Shown piece by piece: positions 7,076-15,224 of a DNA stretch of 64,000 nucleotides. The translations under genes and the position numbers were made by a program. The stretch lies in the NCBI GenBank assembly GCA_910587505.1, contig CAJULD010000012.1:7791-71790 (forward strand), read 5' to 3'. Source of the DNA: an uncultured Oscillospiraceae bacterium. GTDB lineage: Bacteria; Bacillota; Clostridia; Oscillospirales; Oscillospiraceae. Position 1 is the stretch's first letter. The number at the start of each line of letters is the position of its first letter. The notes under the pieces are model-generated. The model was not told the origin of the DNA and searched no databases. It saw nothing but the letters and a program-made list of their open reading frames with translations.

Positions 7076-7963
7076 ATGAAGAAAGTGGAAGACCTCGTTC
7101 CGGGGGATGTTTTGGTGCAGGACGGAGTGCGTTTTGTCGTGAAAGAGATAGCCCCGCTCCCCGATGGCAAAACGGCGGTGTATTTTGAGGATATGCCGGC
7201 CACCGAAGAAGTCACGGCATCTTTCCGAAAGCTGACGGAGGCCACCGGAGGGACTGGCCTCCTCCCGCCGGTGAGGGTAGAACAGACGGGATGGCAGAGC
7301 AGCAAGTTGAGGCAAGTGATGGCGCAGGAGTTTGAGAAAAGCATGAAATCGCATCCGAAAGGGGAAGGGAAAATGGAAGTGCGGGAGTGGATGTACATTG
7401 CCGTGGCCTGGGGCGGGAGGCTCCGGGGCAACATGGTGCCGAATAAGGCGTACCTGTATGAGCTGTACGCAGAAACGTTCGTCCAGTTTGATAGCAGGGA
7501 GTACGCCGAAGCCTTCATCGAGTGGGCTAAGACGAATATCGACCACTGGGGGCATGACCCGGTTGCCCTCCTCGATACGAGCGACCCGGAAGTCCGGGAG
7601 CGGTGGGCGGGCCACATGGCGAAGCAGGAGGCCGGCAGTAATCAGATCACGTTTGTTTCGGGATGGGACATGGGGGATGGCATAGCGCCGGGGCACCAGA
7701 AGGAGATCTTTGCTCCGGGCGAAATGCAGCTCGGGAGCATGAGGTGGTGGCGGAGAACGCCGATGCAGAAGGGGAAAATGGCCGAAGTGATCGTAGTGGT
7801 GGAAGGCGGCATGGTCAGCGACGTTTTCTCCAACGTAGAAAACATCGTGGTTTCCGTTTTGGACACCGATACGGATGACTCTGAGCGAGAGTGCGAGATC
7901 AATGAGGGAATAGCGGAACTCCAGGCCCGAATTGATGCGGGAGAGCTGAAAAGCATACTGTAG
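7076..7963 (+). CDS. Hypothetical protein (295 aa)
   Basis: Last gene of the operon from promoter copy 3, with AGGAGGG before ATG 7076. It seems to have two parts. Residues 1-50 look like a small beta module (VPGDVLVQDGVRFVVKEIAPLPDGKTAVYFEDM). A larger part after about residue 100 includes YAEAFIEWAKTNIDHWGHDPV and a repetitive acidic C-terminus. I do not recognise the family. The GCGCCGAAGACCCG sequence right after its stop recurs after the gene ending at 17842. Confidence 0.75.
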   Translation: MKKVEDLVPGDVLVQDGVRFVVKEIAPLPDGKTAVYFEDMPATEEVTASFRKLTEATGGTGLLPPVRVEQTGWQSSKLRQVMAQEFEKSMKSHPKGEGKMEVREWMYIAVAWGGRLRGNMVPNKAYLYELYAETFVQFDSREYAEAFIEWAKTNIDHWGHDPVALLDTSDPEVRERWAGHMAKQEAGSNQITFVSGWDMGDGIAPGHQKEIFAPGEMQLGSMRWWRRTPMQKGKMAEVIVVVEGGMVSDVFSNVENIVVSVLDTDTDDSERECEINEGIAELQARIDAGELKSIL

Positions 7964-8099
7964 GCGCCGAAGACCCGAATATGGCCGTTCACACGGCATG
8001 ACAGCAACCAACCACCCAAAGGAGATTGCCAATCCAGATAGGCAGCCTCGCCGGAGTTTCAAAAAATCATCGAAAACATGGATTTTCTGAATTTCATCA

Positions 8100-8127
8100 T
8101 TGACACGGGGGTTAGGTAATGTACGAT
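8100..8127 (+). promoter_or_regulatory. Element promoter family, copy 4
   Basis: TTGACA, a 16-bp spacer CGGGGGTTAGGTAATG, then TACGAT. The spacer is more diverged than copies 1, 2, 3 and 7 but keeps TTAGGTAATG. It drives 8166-10893. Confidence 0.8.
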
Positions 8128-8165
8128 AAGTTTGTGGGATACCCGTAAAAAGGAGGAAAAATTCG

Positions 8166-8363
8166 ATGGCCCAAAATGCCAGGAAAAAGTACAAGGTGAG
8201 CTGCGGCGCACTCGTTACCGTTTTCAGGAGGAGAACATTCCTCGTGGCAGCGGACTCAGCGGAGGCCGCAAGGGAAAAGGGCGAAAATATGTTCCGCAAA
8301 GTAGGGTGTGATGCGGGATGGGACGTAGATAGCGTCGAAGTTGACGACATTGAGGAGGTGTAA
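8166..8363 (+). CDS. Small DpnD/PcfM-like protein
   Basis: A 65-residue protein with AGGAGG upstream. It has a KYKV-start, a central FLVAADSAEAAREKGENMFRK segment and an acidic end. This resembles the small PcfM/DpnD-type proteins of conjugative elements (strand, then VEAxSxEEAxExA helix). The resemblance is weak, and that family itself has no firm function. Confidence 0.65.
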   Translation: MAQNARKKYKVSCGALVTVFRRRTFLVAADSAEAAREKGENMFRKVGCDAGWDVDSVEVDDIEEV

Positions 8364-8365
8364 AT

Positions 8366-8851
8366 ATGGCCGAGTTAAGAGACGAAGCGGTGAAAGTAGC
8401 CAACAGGTTGCACCAAGAAGACCGCATCGACTATGGCGAATACACAGTTCTCATGGACGGGCTGGGAGAAATCGACACCCTGCGATACCAGGACGAGGTT
8501 CTAGAGGAACTGTGGGGCCAGTTCGCCGACATCCCCATGAACCCCAAAACGGAGTGTATTGAGGCCCCGTTCATGGGCTGGGGCGTTGGAACCAGCCGGG
8601 AAGAGATCTGGCACTGGTTTGATCGCCGGCACAGCAAGGGGGTTGGATACCTGCTGTACGGGGACGGCATCGACCGCACAGACCAGGTCGCCAAGCTGGT
8701 CTACTTGAAACGGTTCTGCATCGAGTGCGAGTCCCAGACCTGCCAGTACAATCACGGCGGTGAGTGCCGGTTCGCTCTGGTTCATGAGAGGAAGCCCCGC
8801 ATCACCGATGATGACGGCTGCATCGACTACGACTATCAGGAGGGAGAGTAA
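8366..8851 (+). CDS. Conserved element protein with C-terminal Cys cluster
   Basis: The 161-residue product starts 2 nt after the previous stop. Recognisable blocks are ELWGQFADIPMNPKTECIEAPF, REEIWHWFDRRHSKGVGYLLYG, and a Cys-rich stretch CIECESQTCQYNHGGECRFALV that may bind metal. The family is widespread in mobile DNA of gut Clostridia. I know no function. Its last base is the first of the next gene. Confidence 0.85.
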   Translation: MAELRDEAVKVANRLHQEDRIDYGEYTVLMDGLGEIDTLRYQDEVLEELWGQFADIPMNPKTECIEAPFMGWGVGTSREEIWHWFDRRHSKGVGYLLYGDGIDRTDQVAKLVYLKRFCIECESQTCQYNHGGECRFALVHERKPRITDDDGCIDYDYQEGE

Positions 8852-9267
8852 TGGAAAACAAGATTAGGCGTGGCGACATCTACTACATCGACAAGTACCC
8901 GACCATCGGCTCGGAGCAACAGGCCGGGCGGCCGGCCATCATCGTATCGAACGAGAAGAACAACCAGCACTCGTCCACGGTCGAGGTGGTCTACCTCACC
9001 ACCCAGCCGAAGGCGGATCTGCCGACGCACGTCACCATCAGTTCGGCACCCCGTGAGTCCATCGCCTTGTGCGAACAGGTCACATCCGTCAGCGTCGACA
9101 GGATCGGCGATAAGATGGGCAGACTGAGCGACCGGGAAATGACCCAAGTCGACATCGCCCTGCTTGTCTCCCTTGACCTGACGATGGGAGAAACAGGAAA
9201 AACTGCGGGGGGGGGCACTCTAAACCAGATAAAAAGGTGGATACCCACCAGCCGGATGGTGGCGTGA
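8851..9267 (+). CDS. PemK/MazF-family toxin, tail frameshifted at a G9 tract
   Basis: Residues 1-112 form a complete MazF/PemK fold: RRGDIYYID, GRPAIIVSNEKNN, VEVVYLTTQPK, ALCEQVTSVSVDRIGDKMGRLS. This family cleaves single-stranded RNA. After LDLTMGETGKT the frame enters a run of nine G (9207-9215). In the frame used, the tail is unrelated sequence ending at 9267. One more G (or two fewer) would give a 45-residue tail ending ALTAERDTYRAMYESLLERVL at 9353, the normal C-terminus of this subfamily. No antitoxin gene is evident beside it. The tract may be phase-variable, a mutation, or a sequencing error. Confidence 0.8.
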   Translation: MENKIRRGDIYYIDKYPTIGSEQQAGRPAIIVSNEKNNQHSSTVEVVYLTTQPKADLPTHVTISSAPRESIALCEQVTSVSVDRIGDKMGRLSDREMTQVDIALLVSLDLTMGETGKTAGGGTLNQIKRWIPTSRMVA

Positions 9268-9349
9268 TTATTGCCCTCACGGCGGAGCGAGATACTTACA
9301 GGGCGATGTACGAGTCGCTCCTGGAGAGGGTTTTGAGAGGAGTGAAAGC

Positions 9350-9601
9350 ATGATTAAGGCGGAAGCCGAGAAGACCCTAAAGGAGATGCTGGAGACCGAC
9401 AGCCTTGGCATCCTCGACAGCATGAGCGATGAGCAGATCACAGCTTTGAATATGGCCTACCAAGCACTGAAGACCCCGGAGTGCATGACCTGCGGCTGGT
9501 GCCAACGTTTTGCAGACGAAACTGCTGAGGGTGATGGGTGGTGCGAGCAGCACGACCGGAGAGCGATGTGTAACGATCCCGCCTGCGGATACTATGAGTA
9601 G
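9350..9601 (+). CDS. Small Cys-rich hypothetical protein
   Basis: The 83-residue product begins at ATG 9350, overlapping by ATGA the stop that the toxin would use if its G tract were in frame. This supports the longer toxin reading as ancestral. The C-terminal half has seven Cys (CMTCGWCQRF, GWCEQH, AMCNDPACGYYE), a likely zinc-binding region. Function is unknown. Confidence 0.8.
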   Translation: MIKAEAEKTLKEMLETDSLGILDSMSDEQITALNMAYQALKTPECMTCGWCQRFADETAEGDGWCEQHDRRAMCNDPACGYYE

Positions 9602-9613
9602 GAGGGGCAGACG

Positions 9614-9934
9614 ATGAAAAACAGAATAACGGTCAGGCACGGTATGTTGGAGGATCTGGTGGCCTACCTGGCCCAGAGCGGCTGGAAGCTGGAGGATACA
9701 AAGGGGAAGTATGAAGTCCTGCGGGCAAGGCTCCCTGGGCGGCCCCAGCCGCTACTCGTACATGACCGTACCAGCGGAGGGTGCGGATACAGCATCGACG
9801 AGAGGGACATGAAGGTGTACCGGGGCTGGAAGAGGAACCGGAGAAAACGTGGGGTTGACCCGAGCTGGCCCACGGAGGAAGAACGGAGGAAATACTGGGA
9901 TGGACGCAGAGCGGATGGACGGAAGATGTCATAA
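9614..9934 (+). CDS. Hypothetical protein
   Basis: A 106-residue basic protein behind GGAGGGG. The pattern MLEDLVAYLAQSGWKLEDTKGKYEVLRARLPGRPQPLLVHDR resembles a small phage family in which a helix and a KGxYEVLRMRHP.R..PL.V.DR hairpin recur. The C-terminus is very basic (GWKRNRRKRG). It overlaps the next gene by 35 nt. Confidence 0.75.
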   Translation: MKNRITVRHGMLEDLVAYLAQSGWKLEDTKGKYEVLRARLPGRPQPLLVHDRTSGGCGYSIDERDMKVYRGWKRNRRKRGVDPSWPTEEERRKYWDGRRADGRKMS

Positions 9935-10304
9935 TAGCGGATATGGACTCCACTCGAAATTCGACATCCAGAAGCACAAAGCCACGTTCGTTGGATACCT
10001 GGAGGTCATCATAGATGAAAATGGGACAGTAATGTACGCAGTCCCGTCCCGCCAGGAGAAAGCGATTGCCCTTGCGGAAGAAAAGCTGGGAAAGACTCGG
10101 AAGGAAATTTCCGATATGTGCCCCAGAGAGTTCTACTTCGACTATCTGAACTGGCTGCTGTCCCTAACCGGGGCGATAGCAGTATGGAACGATGACGTAT
10201 CCGCCCCAGCAATAACGGTGAAGCAGGCCGCCGTCCTCCGGGCACTGAAGCTGAATGGGCTGTATAAAGGGAAAATTCCGAAGATTATGCCACAAGATTT
10301 GTGA
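9900..10304 (+). CDS. Hypothetical protein
   Basis: ATG 9900 is chosen because GGAGGA lies 8 nt upstream; an in-frame start at 9849 has no site. The 134-residue product has an N-terminal loop, a KFDIQKHKATFVGYLEVIIDENGTVMYAVPSRQEKAI strand-helix unit and a C-terminal segment (FYFDYLNWLLSLTGAIAVWND). No family is recognised. Confidence 0.75.
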   Translation: MDAERMDGRCHNSGYGLHSKFDIQKHKATFVGYLEVIIDENGTVMYAVPSRQEKAIALAEEKLGKTRKEISDMCPREFYFDYLNWLLSLTGAIAVWNDDVSAPAITVKQAAVLRALKLNGLYKGKIPKIMPQDL

Positions 10305-10314
10305 GGATAAACGC

Positions 10315-10893
10315 ATGAGCGATTTTCAGAAAAATGTTGACGCAATCTCCGTTTCGATGTATGATGTGGAAAAAGACATCACATTGGACGGAGGCGAGAT
10401 GATGACATCGAAAGATTTGCTGGCCGCTTCGCTGAAAGCAACAGGGAAATCCCAGGCTGAAGGTGCCAGGCTCATAGGCTGCACCCCACAATGGCTGAGT
10501 GCCAGGCTCGTCCGTAATTCGCTCCGGGCCGACGAGTTTCTGAACCTGCTGGACAAGCTCGGGATAGACGTTACCTTGACTGTCAGGGAAACTGGGCAGC
10601 CCGTCAAAGAACGGATCAAAGGAGCCGGTCGGAGGGTTCGGAAAATGGTGAACCGTGTGATATACGACACGGAGGCCAGCAATGCGCTCTCCAACAACTT
10701 CTGGCGGGACGGGGTGAATGAGTACACAGACGGCCGAGCCATGGAGCTGTACATCGACTCAGACGGAAGGTACTTCTTTGCAGAGTACACCATGGACGGA
10801 GCTGGTGACCGGATAACTCCGGCATCCGCCGAAGAGGCGGCCACGTTCATCGCCAAACACGGCACAGAGATCCAGAAGGCGCCAACTGAATAG
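10315..10893 (+). CDS. HTH-domain protein (XRE-like)
   Basis: The 192-residue protein starts at ATG 10315 behind GAGGAT. Residues 30-80 form a helix-turn-helix of the XRE type common in Clostridia elements (DLLAASLKATGKSQAEGARLIGCTPQWLSARLVRNSLRADEFLNLLDKLGIDVTLTVRETG). The C-terminal half has a DGRYFFAEYTMDGAGDRITPASAEEAATFIAKHG unit, probably a separate small domain. It ends the operon from promoter copy 4 and is followed by a strong terminator. It is a second candidate for the element's global regulator. Confidence 0.8.
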   Translation: MSDFQKNVDAISVSMYDVEKDITLDGGEMMTSKDLLAASLKATGKSQAEGARLIGCTPQWLSARLVRNSLRADEFLNLLDKLGIDVTLTVRETGQPVKERIKGAGRRVRKMVNRVIYDTEASNALSNNFWRDGVNEYTDGRAMELYIDSDGRYFFAEYTMDGAGDRITPASAEEAATFIAKHGTEIQKAPTE

Positions 10894-10903
10894 GACGGAA
10901 ACT

Positions 10904-10940
10904 CTCCCTCTCGGCTTTGGCCGGGAGGGAGTTTTGCTTT
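10904..10940 (+). terminator. Strong terminator after the HTH gene
   Basis: CTCCCTCTCGGC (10904-10915) pairs with GCCGGGAGGGAG (10920-10931) over 12 bp with one G-T pair, followed by TTTTGCTTT. Confidence 0.9.
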
Positions 10941-11126
10941 ATATACATCTTGCACAAAAACAAGGTCATATATTTGACAAAATGTTCTCACGAAGTTCTG
11001 CGGGCTTTCAGATATACTTATACCCCTGGCCGGAAAACCCCGGCAAAAAGCTCTAAAAGGCAAATACGAGCAAATCTGCATAAGTAAAGATTTTAGAAAA
11101 AATTTTTGAAAATCATGAAAAATAAC

Positions 11127-11154
11127 TTGACTTTACCGGTCGGTAATGTATAGT
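11127..11154 (+). promoter_or_regulatory. Element promoter family, copy 5 (with dyad in spacer)
   Basis: TTGACT, a 16-bp spacer TTACCGGTCGGTAATG, then TATAGT. Here the spacer itself is a TTACC-GGTC-GGTAA dyad (11133-11146). This links the promoter family to the GTTACC dyads: both contain CGGTA(A/G). It drives 11256-15164. Confidence 0.85.
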
Positions 11155-11255
11155 AAAGTTACGGCAACAAACACCCAAACCACCGGGCGGGAGTAGCCGG
11201 AGCAACAGTTCTGGAAAGCTCCGACCGGGAGGCAGATAGTTAGGAGGAATAGAAG

Positions 11256-11753
11256 ATGTTATACGAAGAGTTCCTGAACGGCACTGGAGCGGTCGACAAC
11301 CAGGCTTCCTACAATGAGTACAAGCGGGTGGAAGCCTTCTACATGGCCTGCGATGCGATGACCAAAGAAGATGTCTACCGGATGGCAAAGGTGGAGACGG
11401 TGGCCCAGCACGAGGCAAAGATGAAGAAGGCCCGCAAGGCGGAGTTGGAGTGGGTGACGGAGAACATCATCCCCGCAGCGGCCTTCATCCGGGGGATGTC
11501 CGAAAAGCAGGACTACTTCCGCAAGAACTTCACCTACACTTCCGACTGCGGCAACATCTTCGAGATCCGGGAGGTCAAGGAGATCAACGGGCGGTCTGTG
11601 GTACTGTACGAGTTCTGGGCCAACGGGAAGAAGCTCGACACCAGCGGATGCGGATACGGGCTTCTTCCGAGCGCCGAGTTCCCCAGCTATCGGGCTGACT
11701 GGCACGACAAGAGCTTGAAAGAGCTGGAAGACCTGTTCGGCTACATCGCCTGA
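11256..11753 (+). CDS. Hypothetical protein
   Basis: First gene after promoter copy 5, with TAGGAGGAATAGAAG before ATG 11256. The 165-residue product has an N-terminal helical half (KRVEAFYMACDAMTKEDVYRMAKVE) and a C-terminal beta half (NIFEIREVKEINGRSVVLYEFWANGKKLDTSG). I do not recognise a family. Confidence 0.8.
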   Translation: MLYEEFLNGTGAVDNQASYNEYKRVEAFYMACDAMTKEDVYRMAKVETVAQHEAKMKKARKAELEWVTENIIPAAAFIRGMSEKQDYFRKNFTYTSDCGNIFEIREVKEINGRSVVLYEFWANGKKLDTSGCGYGLLPSAEFPSYRADWHDKSLKELEDLFGYIA

Positions 11754-11765
11754 AAGGAGAGAGAA

Positions 11766-11942
11766 ATGGAGATTGTGGTGATCCTGGAAGGAGTCTGCGG
11801 TGAGGTTCGCAGGCTCAAAGCAAAACCGGACACGACCCTCGACGATGCCATGGGCTTTGCTGAGGAGGCGGTTTGCAACGGAATGTATATGAGGGCGTCC
11901 GTTGAGGTGGACGGAGAAAACTACTGCGATTACGAGGTGTGA
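11766..11942 (+). CDS. Small hypothetical protein (58 aa)
   Basis: AAGGAGAGAGAA precedes ATG 11766, and the frame closes at TGA 11940-11942. The acidic product (MEIVVILEGVCGEVRRLKAKP...) looks like a short beta-alpha-beta unit. The next gene begins 3 nt after its stop. Confidence 0.75.
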   Translation: MEIVVILEGVCGEVRRLKAKPDTTLDDAMGFAEEAVCNGMYMRASVEVDGENYCDYEV

Positions 11943-11945
11943 CAG

Positions 11946-12128
11946 ATGAAAGTGGAACTTAACGAAGACCAGATTGGCCTCATTCTGGATGGGCTGAACG
12001 CATTGTCCGAGGCCGCAGAGAGTGAGAACAGGGTCACCAGAGACCCCGAGATCCTGGAGGGCAACGACGCCATCATCAGGGATGCGGCGGAGTTGTATGA
12101 GTACATCGCCAACTACAAGGAGGGGTAA
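11946..12128 (+). CDS. Small acidic helical protein (60 aa)
   Basis: It begins MKVELNEDQIGLILDGLNALSEAAES and is helical and strongly acidic. No ribosome site stands out, so coupling to the gene ending 3 nt earlier is likely. Function is unknown. Confidence 0.7.
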   Translation: MKVELNEDQIGLILDGLNALSEAAESENRVTRDPEILEGNDAIIRDAAELYEYIANYKEG

Positions 12129-12132
12129 AGAT

Positions 12133-12681
12133 ATGCTTAGAAAAGGAATGACCATTCGGGAAGCGGCCGAGGAGTGGGTTAGGGAGTTCAACGCCATCCC
12201 GCAGGACATGATCGAGAAGCTCCGGGGACTGGAACCGGATAGGTGGCACGAGGTAACCGCACCGGCGGCCGGAAGGCCCGTGTACATTTACGACCTGCCC
12301 GAGGACTGCGACAGCCTGGAACACGCCGGCAAAATCGTCGGGTACAACGAGGAAGAGGAAGCCTGGGAGGTGGAACTGGGCGATGGCACCAAGATCCAAG
12401 CGGAAGAGGACAACATGGAGGTCGACTACGACGGGAGCCTCCCGATGTGGGGGACGATGTGGAGTTTCGGTGATCCGTGCGATGACCATTGGCTGGAGGA
12501 TATGGGTGGGGTCAGGATCATGTCCGAGTGCGGTTTCCGGGTCTACCTGAGCGACGACTACGGCTACTACTTCGGCATCGACGGCGCAGGGTACAGCTTC
12601 TACGAGGAACACTGGATTCCGCTGTACCGGGCCAGGGGCCTCCAGTGGCATGACCCGGAGGCCGAGAAGAAGGTGGGATGA
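12133..12681 (+). CDS. Conserved element protein of unknown function
   Basis: AAGGAGGGG lies upstream of ATG 12133. The 182-residue protein belongs to a family I recognise from clostridial elements: TIREAAEEWVREFNAIPQDMIEKL at the N-terminus, a beta module around ELGDGTKIQAEEDNMEV, then LPMWGTMWSFGDPCDDHWLE, SECGFRVYLSDDYGYYFGIDGAG and HWIPLYRARGLQWHDP. Its function is not known to me. It overlaps the next gene by ATGA. Confidence 0.85.
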   Translation: MLRKGMTIREAAEEWVREFNAIPQDMIEKLRGLEPDRWHEVTAPAAGRPVYIYDLPEDCDSLEHAGKIVGYNEEEEAWEVELGDGTKIQAEEDNMEVDYDGSLPMWGTMWSFGDPCDDHWLEDMGGVRIMSECGFRVYLSDDYGYYFGIDGAGYSFYEEHWIPLYRARGLQWHDPEAEKKVG

Positions 12682-12932
12682 TGACACTAATGGAGCGGCT
12701 ACTGGCCGCCGGTTATCCGAGAGACCAGATGTTCAGCCACGAGTCTGACCTGTACATCTTCGTTACTCCGCTCACGATGCTGGTGGTAGAGGCGTGGTGC
12801 AAGGAGAACGGCTATTCTCGGTCTTGGCACTGTCCGATGTTCCGGGACGAAGTTACCGGGAAACCCATGTATGACTGTGCTTTCCAGTACGTTGACTACT
12901 GGAAAGACAAAGAAGGAGAAAAGGTGACATGA
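12678..12932 (+). CDS. Conserved small element protein
   Basis: The 84-residue product follows a recurring pattern: MERLLAAGYP, HESDLYIFVTPLTMLVVEAWCKENGY, CPMFRDEVTGKPMYDCAFQY. The start overlaps the previous stop (ATGATGA), as does its own end with the next gene. Function is unknown. Confidence 0.8.
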   Translation: MMTLMERLLAAGYPRDQMFSHESDLYIFVTPLTMLVVEAWCKENGYSRSWHCPMFRDEVTGKPMYDCAFQYVDYWKDKEGEKVT

Positions 12933-13087
12933 AAGTGTATGTCGTTTGCGGCGGGTGTTCGGGAGACCAACACATCATTGCCGTATGTAAGACCCCAGAG
13001 CTGGCAGACCATCGGTGTACGATTGAGAACCAAAAATGCCGTGGTCTGGGTGCCGTCTACGAGGAGTGGACTGTGGAAGAGAGGTGA
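12929..13087 (+). CDS. Small Cys-containing protein (52 aa)
   Basis: ATG 12929 overlaps the previous TGA, with AAGGAGAAAAGG upstream. The product (MKVYVVCGGCSGDQHIIAVCKTPELADHRC...) resembles small element proteins that begin MKVYVV and contain a strand, an acidic helix and a final EEW strand. It has four Cys and may bind metal. Confidence 0.75.
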   Translation: MKVYVVCGGCSGDQHIIAVCKTPELADHRCTIENQKCRGLGAVYEEWTVEER

Positions 13088-13095
13088 TAACGGTG

Positions 13096-13335
13096 GTGAC
13101 CTTGAAAGAAGCGTTCAGGCTGTGCAGGGTAGACGACCGGCAAGTCATCCACCTGTGCGACAGCGTGGAGCAGGCACAGATGTGGAGCTGGCCTATGACC
13201 GGCAAAGAAGTCAGGGAGAAGTACGATATGAAGCATACGATGGTGACTGCCATCTTTCCGCACTTCTGTATCGGTGAGTTCGAGGGCTTTACGTTCGTCA
13301 TCACCAAGAAAGGCACTGGGCATGGACAGAGTTGA
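13096..13335 (+). CDS. Small hypothetical protein
   Basis: The start is uncertain among in-frame GTG codons at 13084 (overlapping the previous stop as GTGA), 13093 and 13096. The last two sit 7-10 nt from AGAGGTG, and 13096 gives the natural N-terminus VTLKEAFRLCRVDDRQVIHLCD. The roughly 79-residue product has one hydrophobic strand near its end (GEFEGFTFVITKKG). No family is recognised. Confidence 0.65.
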   Translation: MTLKEAFRLCRVDDRQVIHLCDSVEQAQMWSWPMTGKEVREKYDMKHTMVTAIFPHFCIGEFEGFTFVITKKGTGHGQS

Positions 13336-13951
13336 ATTGACCATCGAAGATGTGAACCGTCTGATTGAGTGGCGAGATGCTCACCCAACCGAGGTTCGGA
13401 GCCATCCGGCTCCGCTGAAGGCCGTGGAAATCAGGATCAAGGAGAACGGGTGGCGTATCAAGGGCATCCGTGAGGGAAACAGCCTCCGGCTCCACTTGAG
13501 CAAGGAGAACCAGCAGTTTGGCAACTGTACGTTCATTCGGCGAACGGGTGGGATGTGGACATCCACAAAAAACCGCATGAGGGTCAGTGAGGATGATCTG
13601 CGGTCAGTTCTGACCGTCTACTGCTCACTCATGGCCCTGATGGTCTACGGCCAGGCGGAGGTGCCAGCAGAGCAGATACCAGAGAAGATGCGGGAGAGTG
13701 CCCGTAAAAAGCCCATAAATGGGCGCAAGCAGAAGAAACCGCCAAGAACCACATACATACTCAAGTCTGGCAACGGGGCGCTCATGGCCGTTCCAAGAGG
13801 CTCCCACGCAAGCCCTGGTGGTATCTTCTCTGTCCGGGGTCACTTCCGACACTACAAGAACGGCAAGGTTGTTTGGATCAGTGAGTACCGGAAAGGCGAG
13901 GGAAAGAAAAAGAAGAAGACCTACAAGATGGGAGGAAAACAAGATGGATAG
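13322..13951 (+). CDS. Phage-type hypothetical protein with basic C-terminus
   Basis: ATG 13322 lies within the end of the previous gene. The 209-residue protein has an N-terminal helical domain (VELTIEDVNRLIEWRDAHP), a central region and a basic C-terminal unit reading VRGHFRHYKNGKVVWISEYRKGEGKKKKKTYKMG. That last pattern recurs at the ends of Firmicutes phage proteins and suggests nucleic-acid contact. Function is unknown. Confidence 0.8.
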   Translation: MDRVELTIEDVNRLIEWRDAHPTEVRSHPAPLKAVEIRIKENGWRIKGIREGNSLRLHLSKENQQFGNCTFIRRTGGMWTSTKNRMRVSEDDLRSVLTVYCSLMALMVYGQAEVPAEQIPEKMRESARKKPINGRKQKKPPRTTYILKSGNGALMAVPRGSHASPGGIFSVRGHFRHYKNGKVVWISEYRKGEGKKKKKTYKMGGKQDG

Positions 13952-14180
13952 CAAGCGGAAGCTGATGGAACTGCTCGCCGTTGGTATGGCACTCGGTGAA
14001 GTGGCCGGCGGCAAGTACAATGGCCTCGGCATGAGGACACCAAAAGGAAAGCCGCAGCGAGGCCGCTTGGTCGGGTGCCACGTCTGCGGAGCGACCTGGG
14101 GGACGCTCTATAAGGATGGAGACCAGAGGATCTGCGGGGAGTGCCGCAAGAAAAAGGAGGCTGAACAAAATGAGAAATGA
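13944..14180 (+). CDS. Small zinc-ribbon-like protein
   Basis: GGAGG lies upstream of ATG 13944, within the previous gene. The 78-residue basic protein has CHVCGATWGTLYKDGDQRICGEC near its C-terminus, a CxxC...CxxC zinc ribbon. It overlaps the next start by 11 nt. Confidence 0.75.
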   Translation: MDSKRKLMELLAVGMALGEVAGGKYNGLGMRTPKGKPQRGRLVGCHVCGATWGTLYKDGDQRICGECRKKKEAEQNEK

Positions 14181-14544
14181 AAAAGGAGAACCTGTTCTGA
14201 CCGGAGAGATGCTTGTCACTCTCCTACACAGTGAAGGCTATCACGCCGGCGCTCGACTGGTGGAGCGACTGATGGGAGGCATCAGCCGAGAGGCAGAAAT
14301 GAAATACCTGCAAGCCTTCGCACAGCAGAGCGATTTCGGGCAGGAGTCTTGCAGGGAGCAATTACGAGCCATTTGGACGGCTTACTGCTTCCACCAAAGC
14401 CTTGATGTGGATACCGCCGATTATGATAACGACCTCCTGGATCTGTGGAACCGCATCAGCAAAGCTGTCCACGCAGTCGTAGGCAACTCCGATTGGTCTC
14501 GCTACGATAAATTTGACCATTATATGTGCGCCTATTTGGTGTAG
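14170..14544 (+). CDS. Hypothetical protein
   Basis: A 124-residue mostly helical protein (MRNEKGEPVLTGEMLVTLLHSEGYHAGARLVERLMGG...). AAGGAGG lies upstream of ATG 14170. No motif is recognised. Confidence 0.75.
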   Translation: MRNEKGEPVLTGEMLVTLLHSEGYHAGARLVERLMGGISREAEMKYLQAFAQQSDFGQESCREQLRAIWTAYCFHQSLDVDTADYDNDLLDLWNRISKAVHAVVGNSDWSRYDKFDHYMCAYLV

Positions 14545-14553
14545 GAGGAAAAG

Positions 14554-14997
14554 ATGATGAGCGCAAAAGATAGCCTGTTGCTGACCTTGCTTGGGTGCGG
14601 CACCCTCGACTTGGAGATGCTGGAAGACATACACTACGATTTCGACGATGTCATCGACCGGTTGGATGGCTTGTCTATCCAGGAGGCGGGCTTCAACGGC
14701 CTGATGCGAGCGGTGGTTGATGTTGGCATCATCCACATTCAGGAGGCGCTGGAAGAAAAACTGGCCGAACTCCACGGATACCAGGATGAGGGTGTGATGA
14801 CAGAGGGGGACAAGCGGGAACTCCAAGCCTTGGAGCAGCTTGACCCTGACAGAGACATCCACAGTTATCACAACTGCTTGGATACGAGCGTCTGGTTCGA
14901 GAAGAACGGTTCCGCCTATCGGCGGTATCTGACAGAGGCTATCGACAGCTTCGAGGAGAATACCGACCTATATATTTCGGGGGGTGAGGCGGAATGA
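14554..14997 (+). CDS. Acidic helical hypothetical protein
   Basis: The 147-residue product is helical and acidic, with GGAGGAAAAG upstream. It has segments LEMLEDIHYDFDDVIDRLDGL and MRAVVDVGIIHIQEALEEKLAELHGYQDEG. The stop overlaps the next start (ATGA). No family is recognised. Confidence 0.8.
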   Translation: MMSAKDSLLLTLLGCGTLDLEMLEDIHYDFDDVIDRLDGLSIQEAGFNGLMRAVVDVGIIHIQEALEEKLAELHGYQDEGVMTEGDKRELQALEQLDPDRDIHSYHNCLDTSVWFEKNGSAYRRYLTEAIDSFEENTDLYISGGEAE

Positions 14998-15164
14998 GTG
15001 AGGCGGAGTATGAAAGGTTTGTAGCTGCCTGCGAAGACGGAACCCTCTGCGACACGAGATACTGCCCGTACATGAAGGGGGAAACGCCCCGGTTTGGAGC
15101 TTGCGAGGGTGACTTCTGCGAGGATGCATGGGAGAGTTATTGTGAGCTGAATGGGGAGAAATGA
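14994..15164 (+). CDS. Small Cys-rich protein (56 aa)
   Basis: ATG 14994 overlaps the previous TGA. The product has six Cys in MSEAEYERFVAACEDGTLC, DTRYCPYMKGE, ACEGDFCEDAWESYC, so metal binding is likely. It is the last gene of the operon from promoter copy 5. Function is unknown. Confidence 0.75.
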   Translation: MSEAEYERFVAACEDGTLCDTRYCPYMKGETPRFGACEGDFCEDAWESYCELNGEK

Positions 15165-15224
15165 TAGTCAATCATCGAAAACAAAGACGGTAAGAAAAAC
15201 ATTTGAATAATCAGCATTTTCATA

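Larger units (their letters stand above)
10894..11255 (+). other. Intergenic control region
   Basis: This 362-bp gap holds the terminator at 10904-10940, an A/T-rich stretch at 11080-11126 and promoter copy 5 with its internal dyad. A 100-nt leader to the gene at 11256 follows. No credible open frame was found. Confidence 0.7.
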
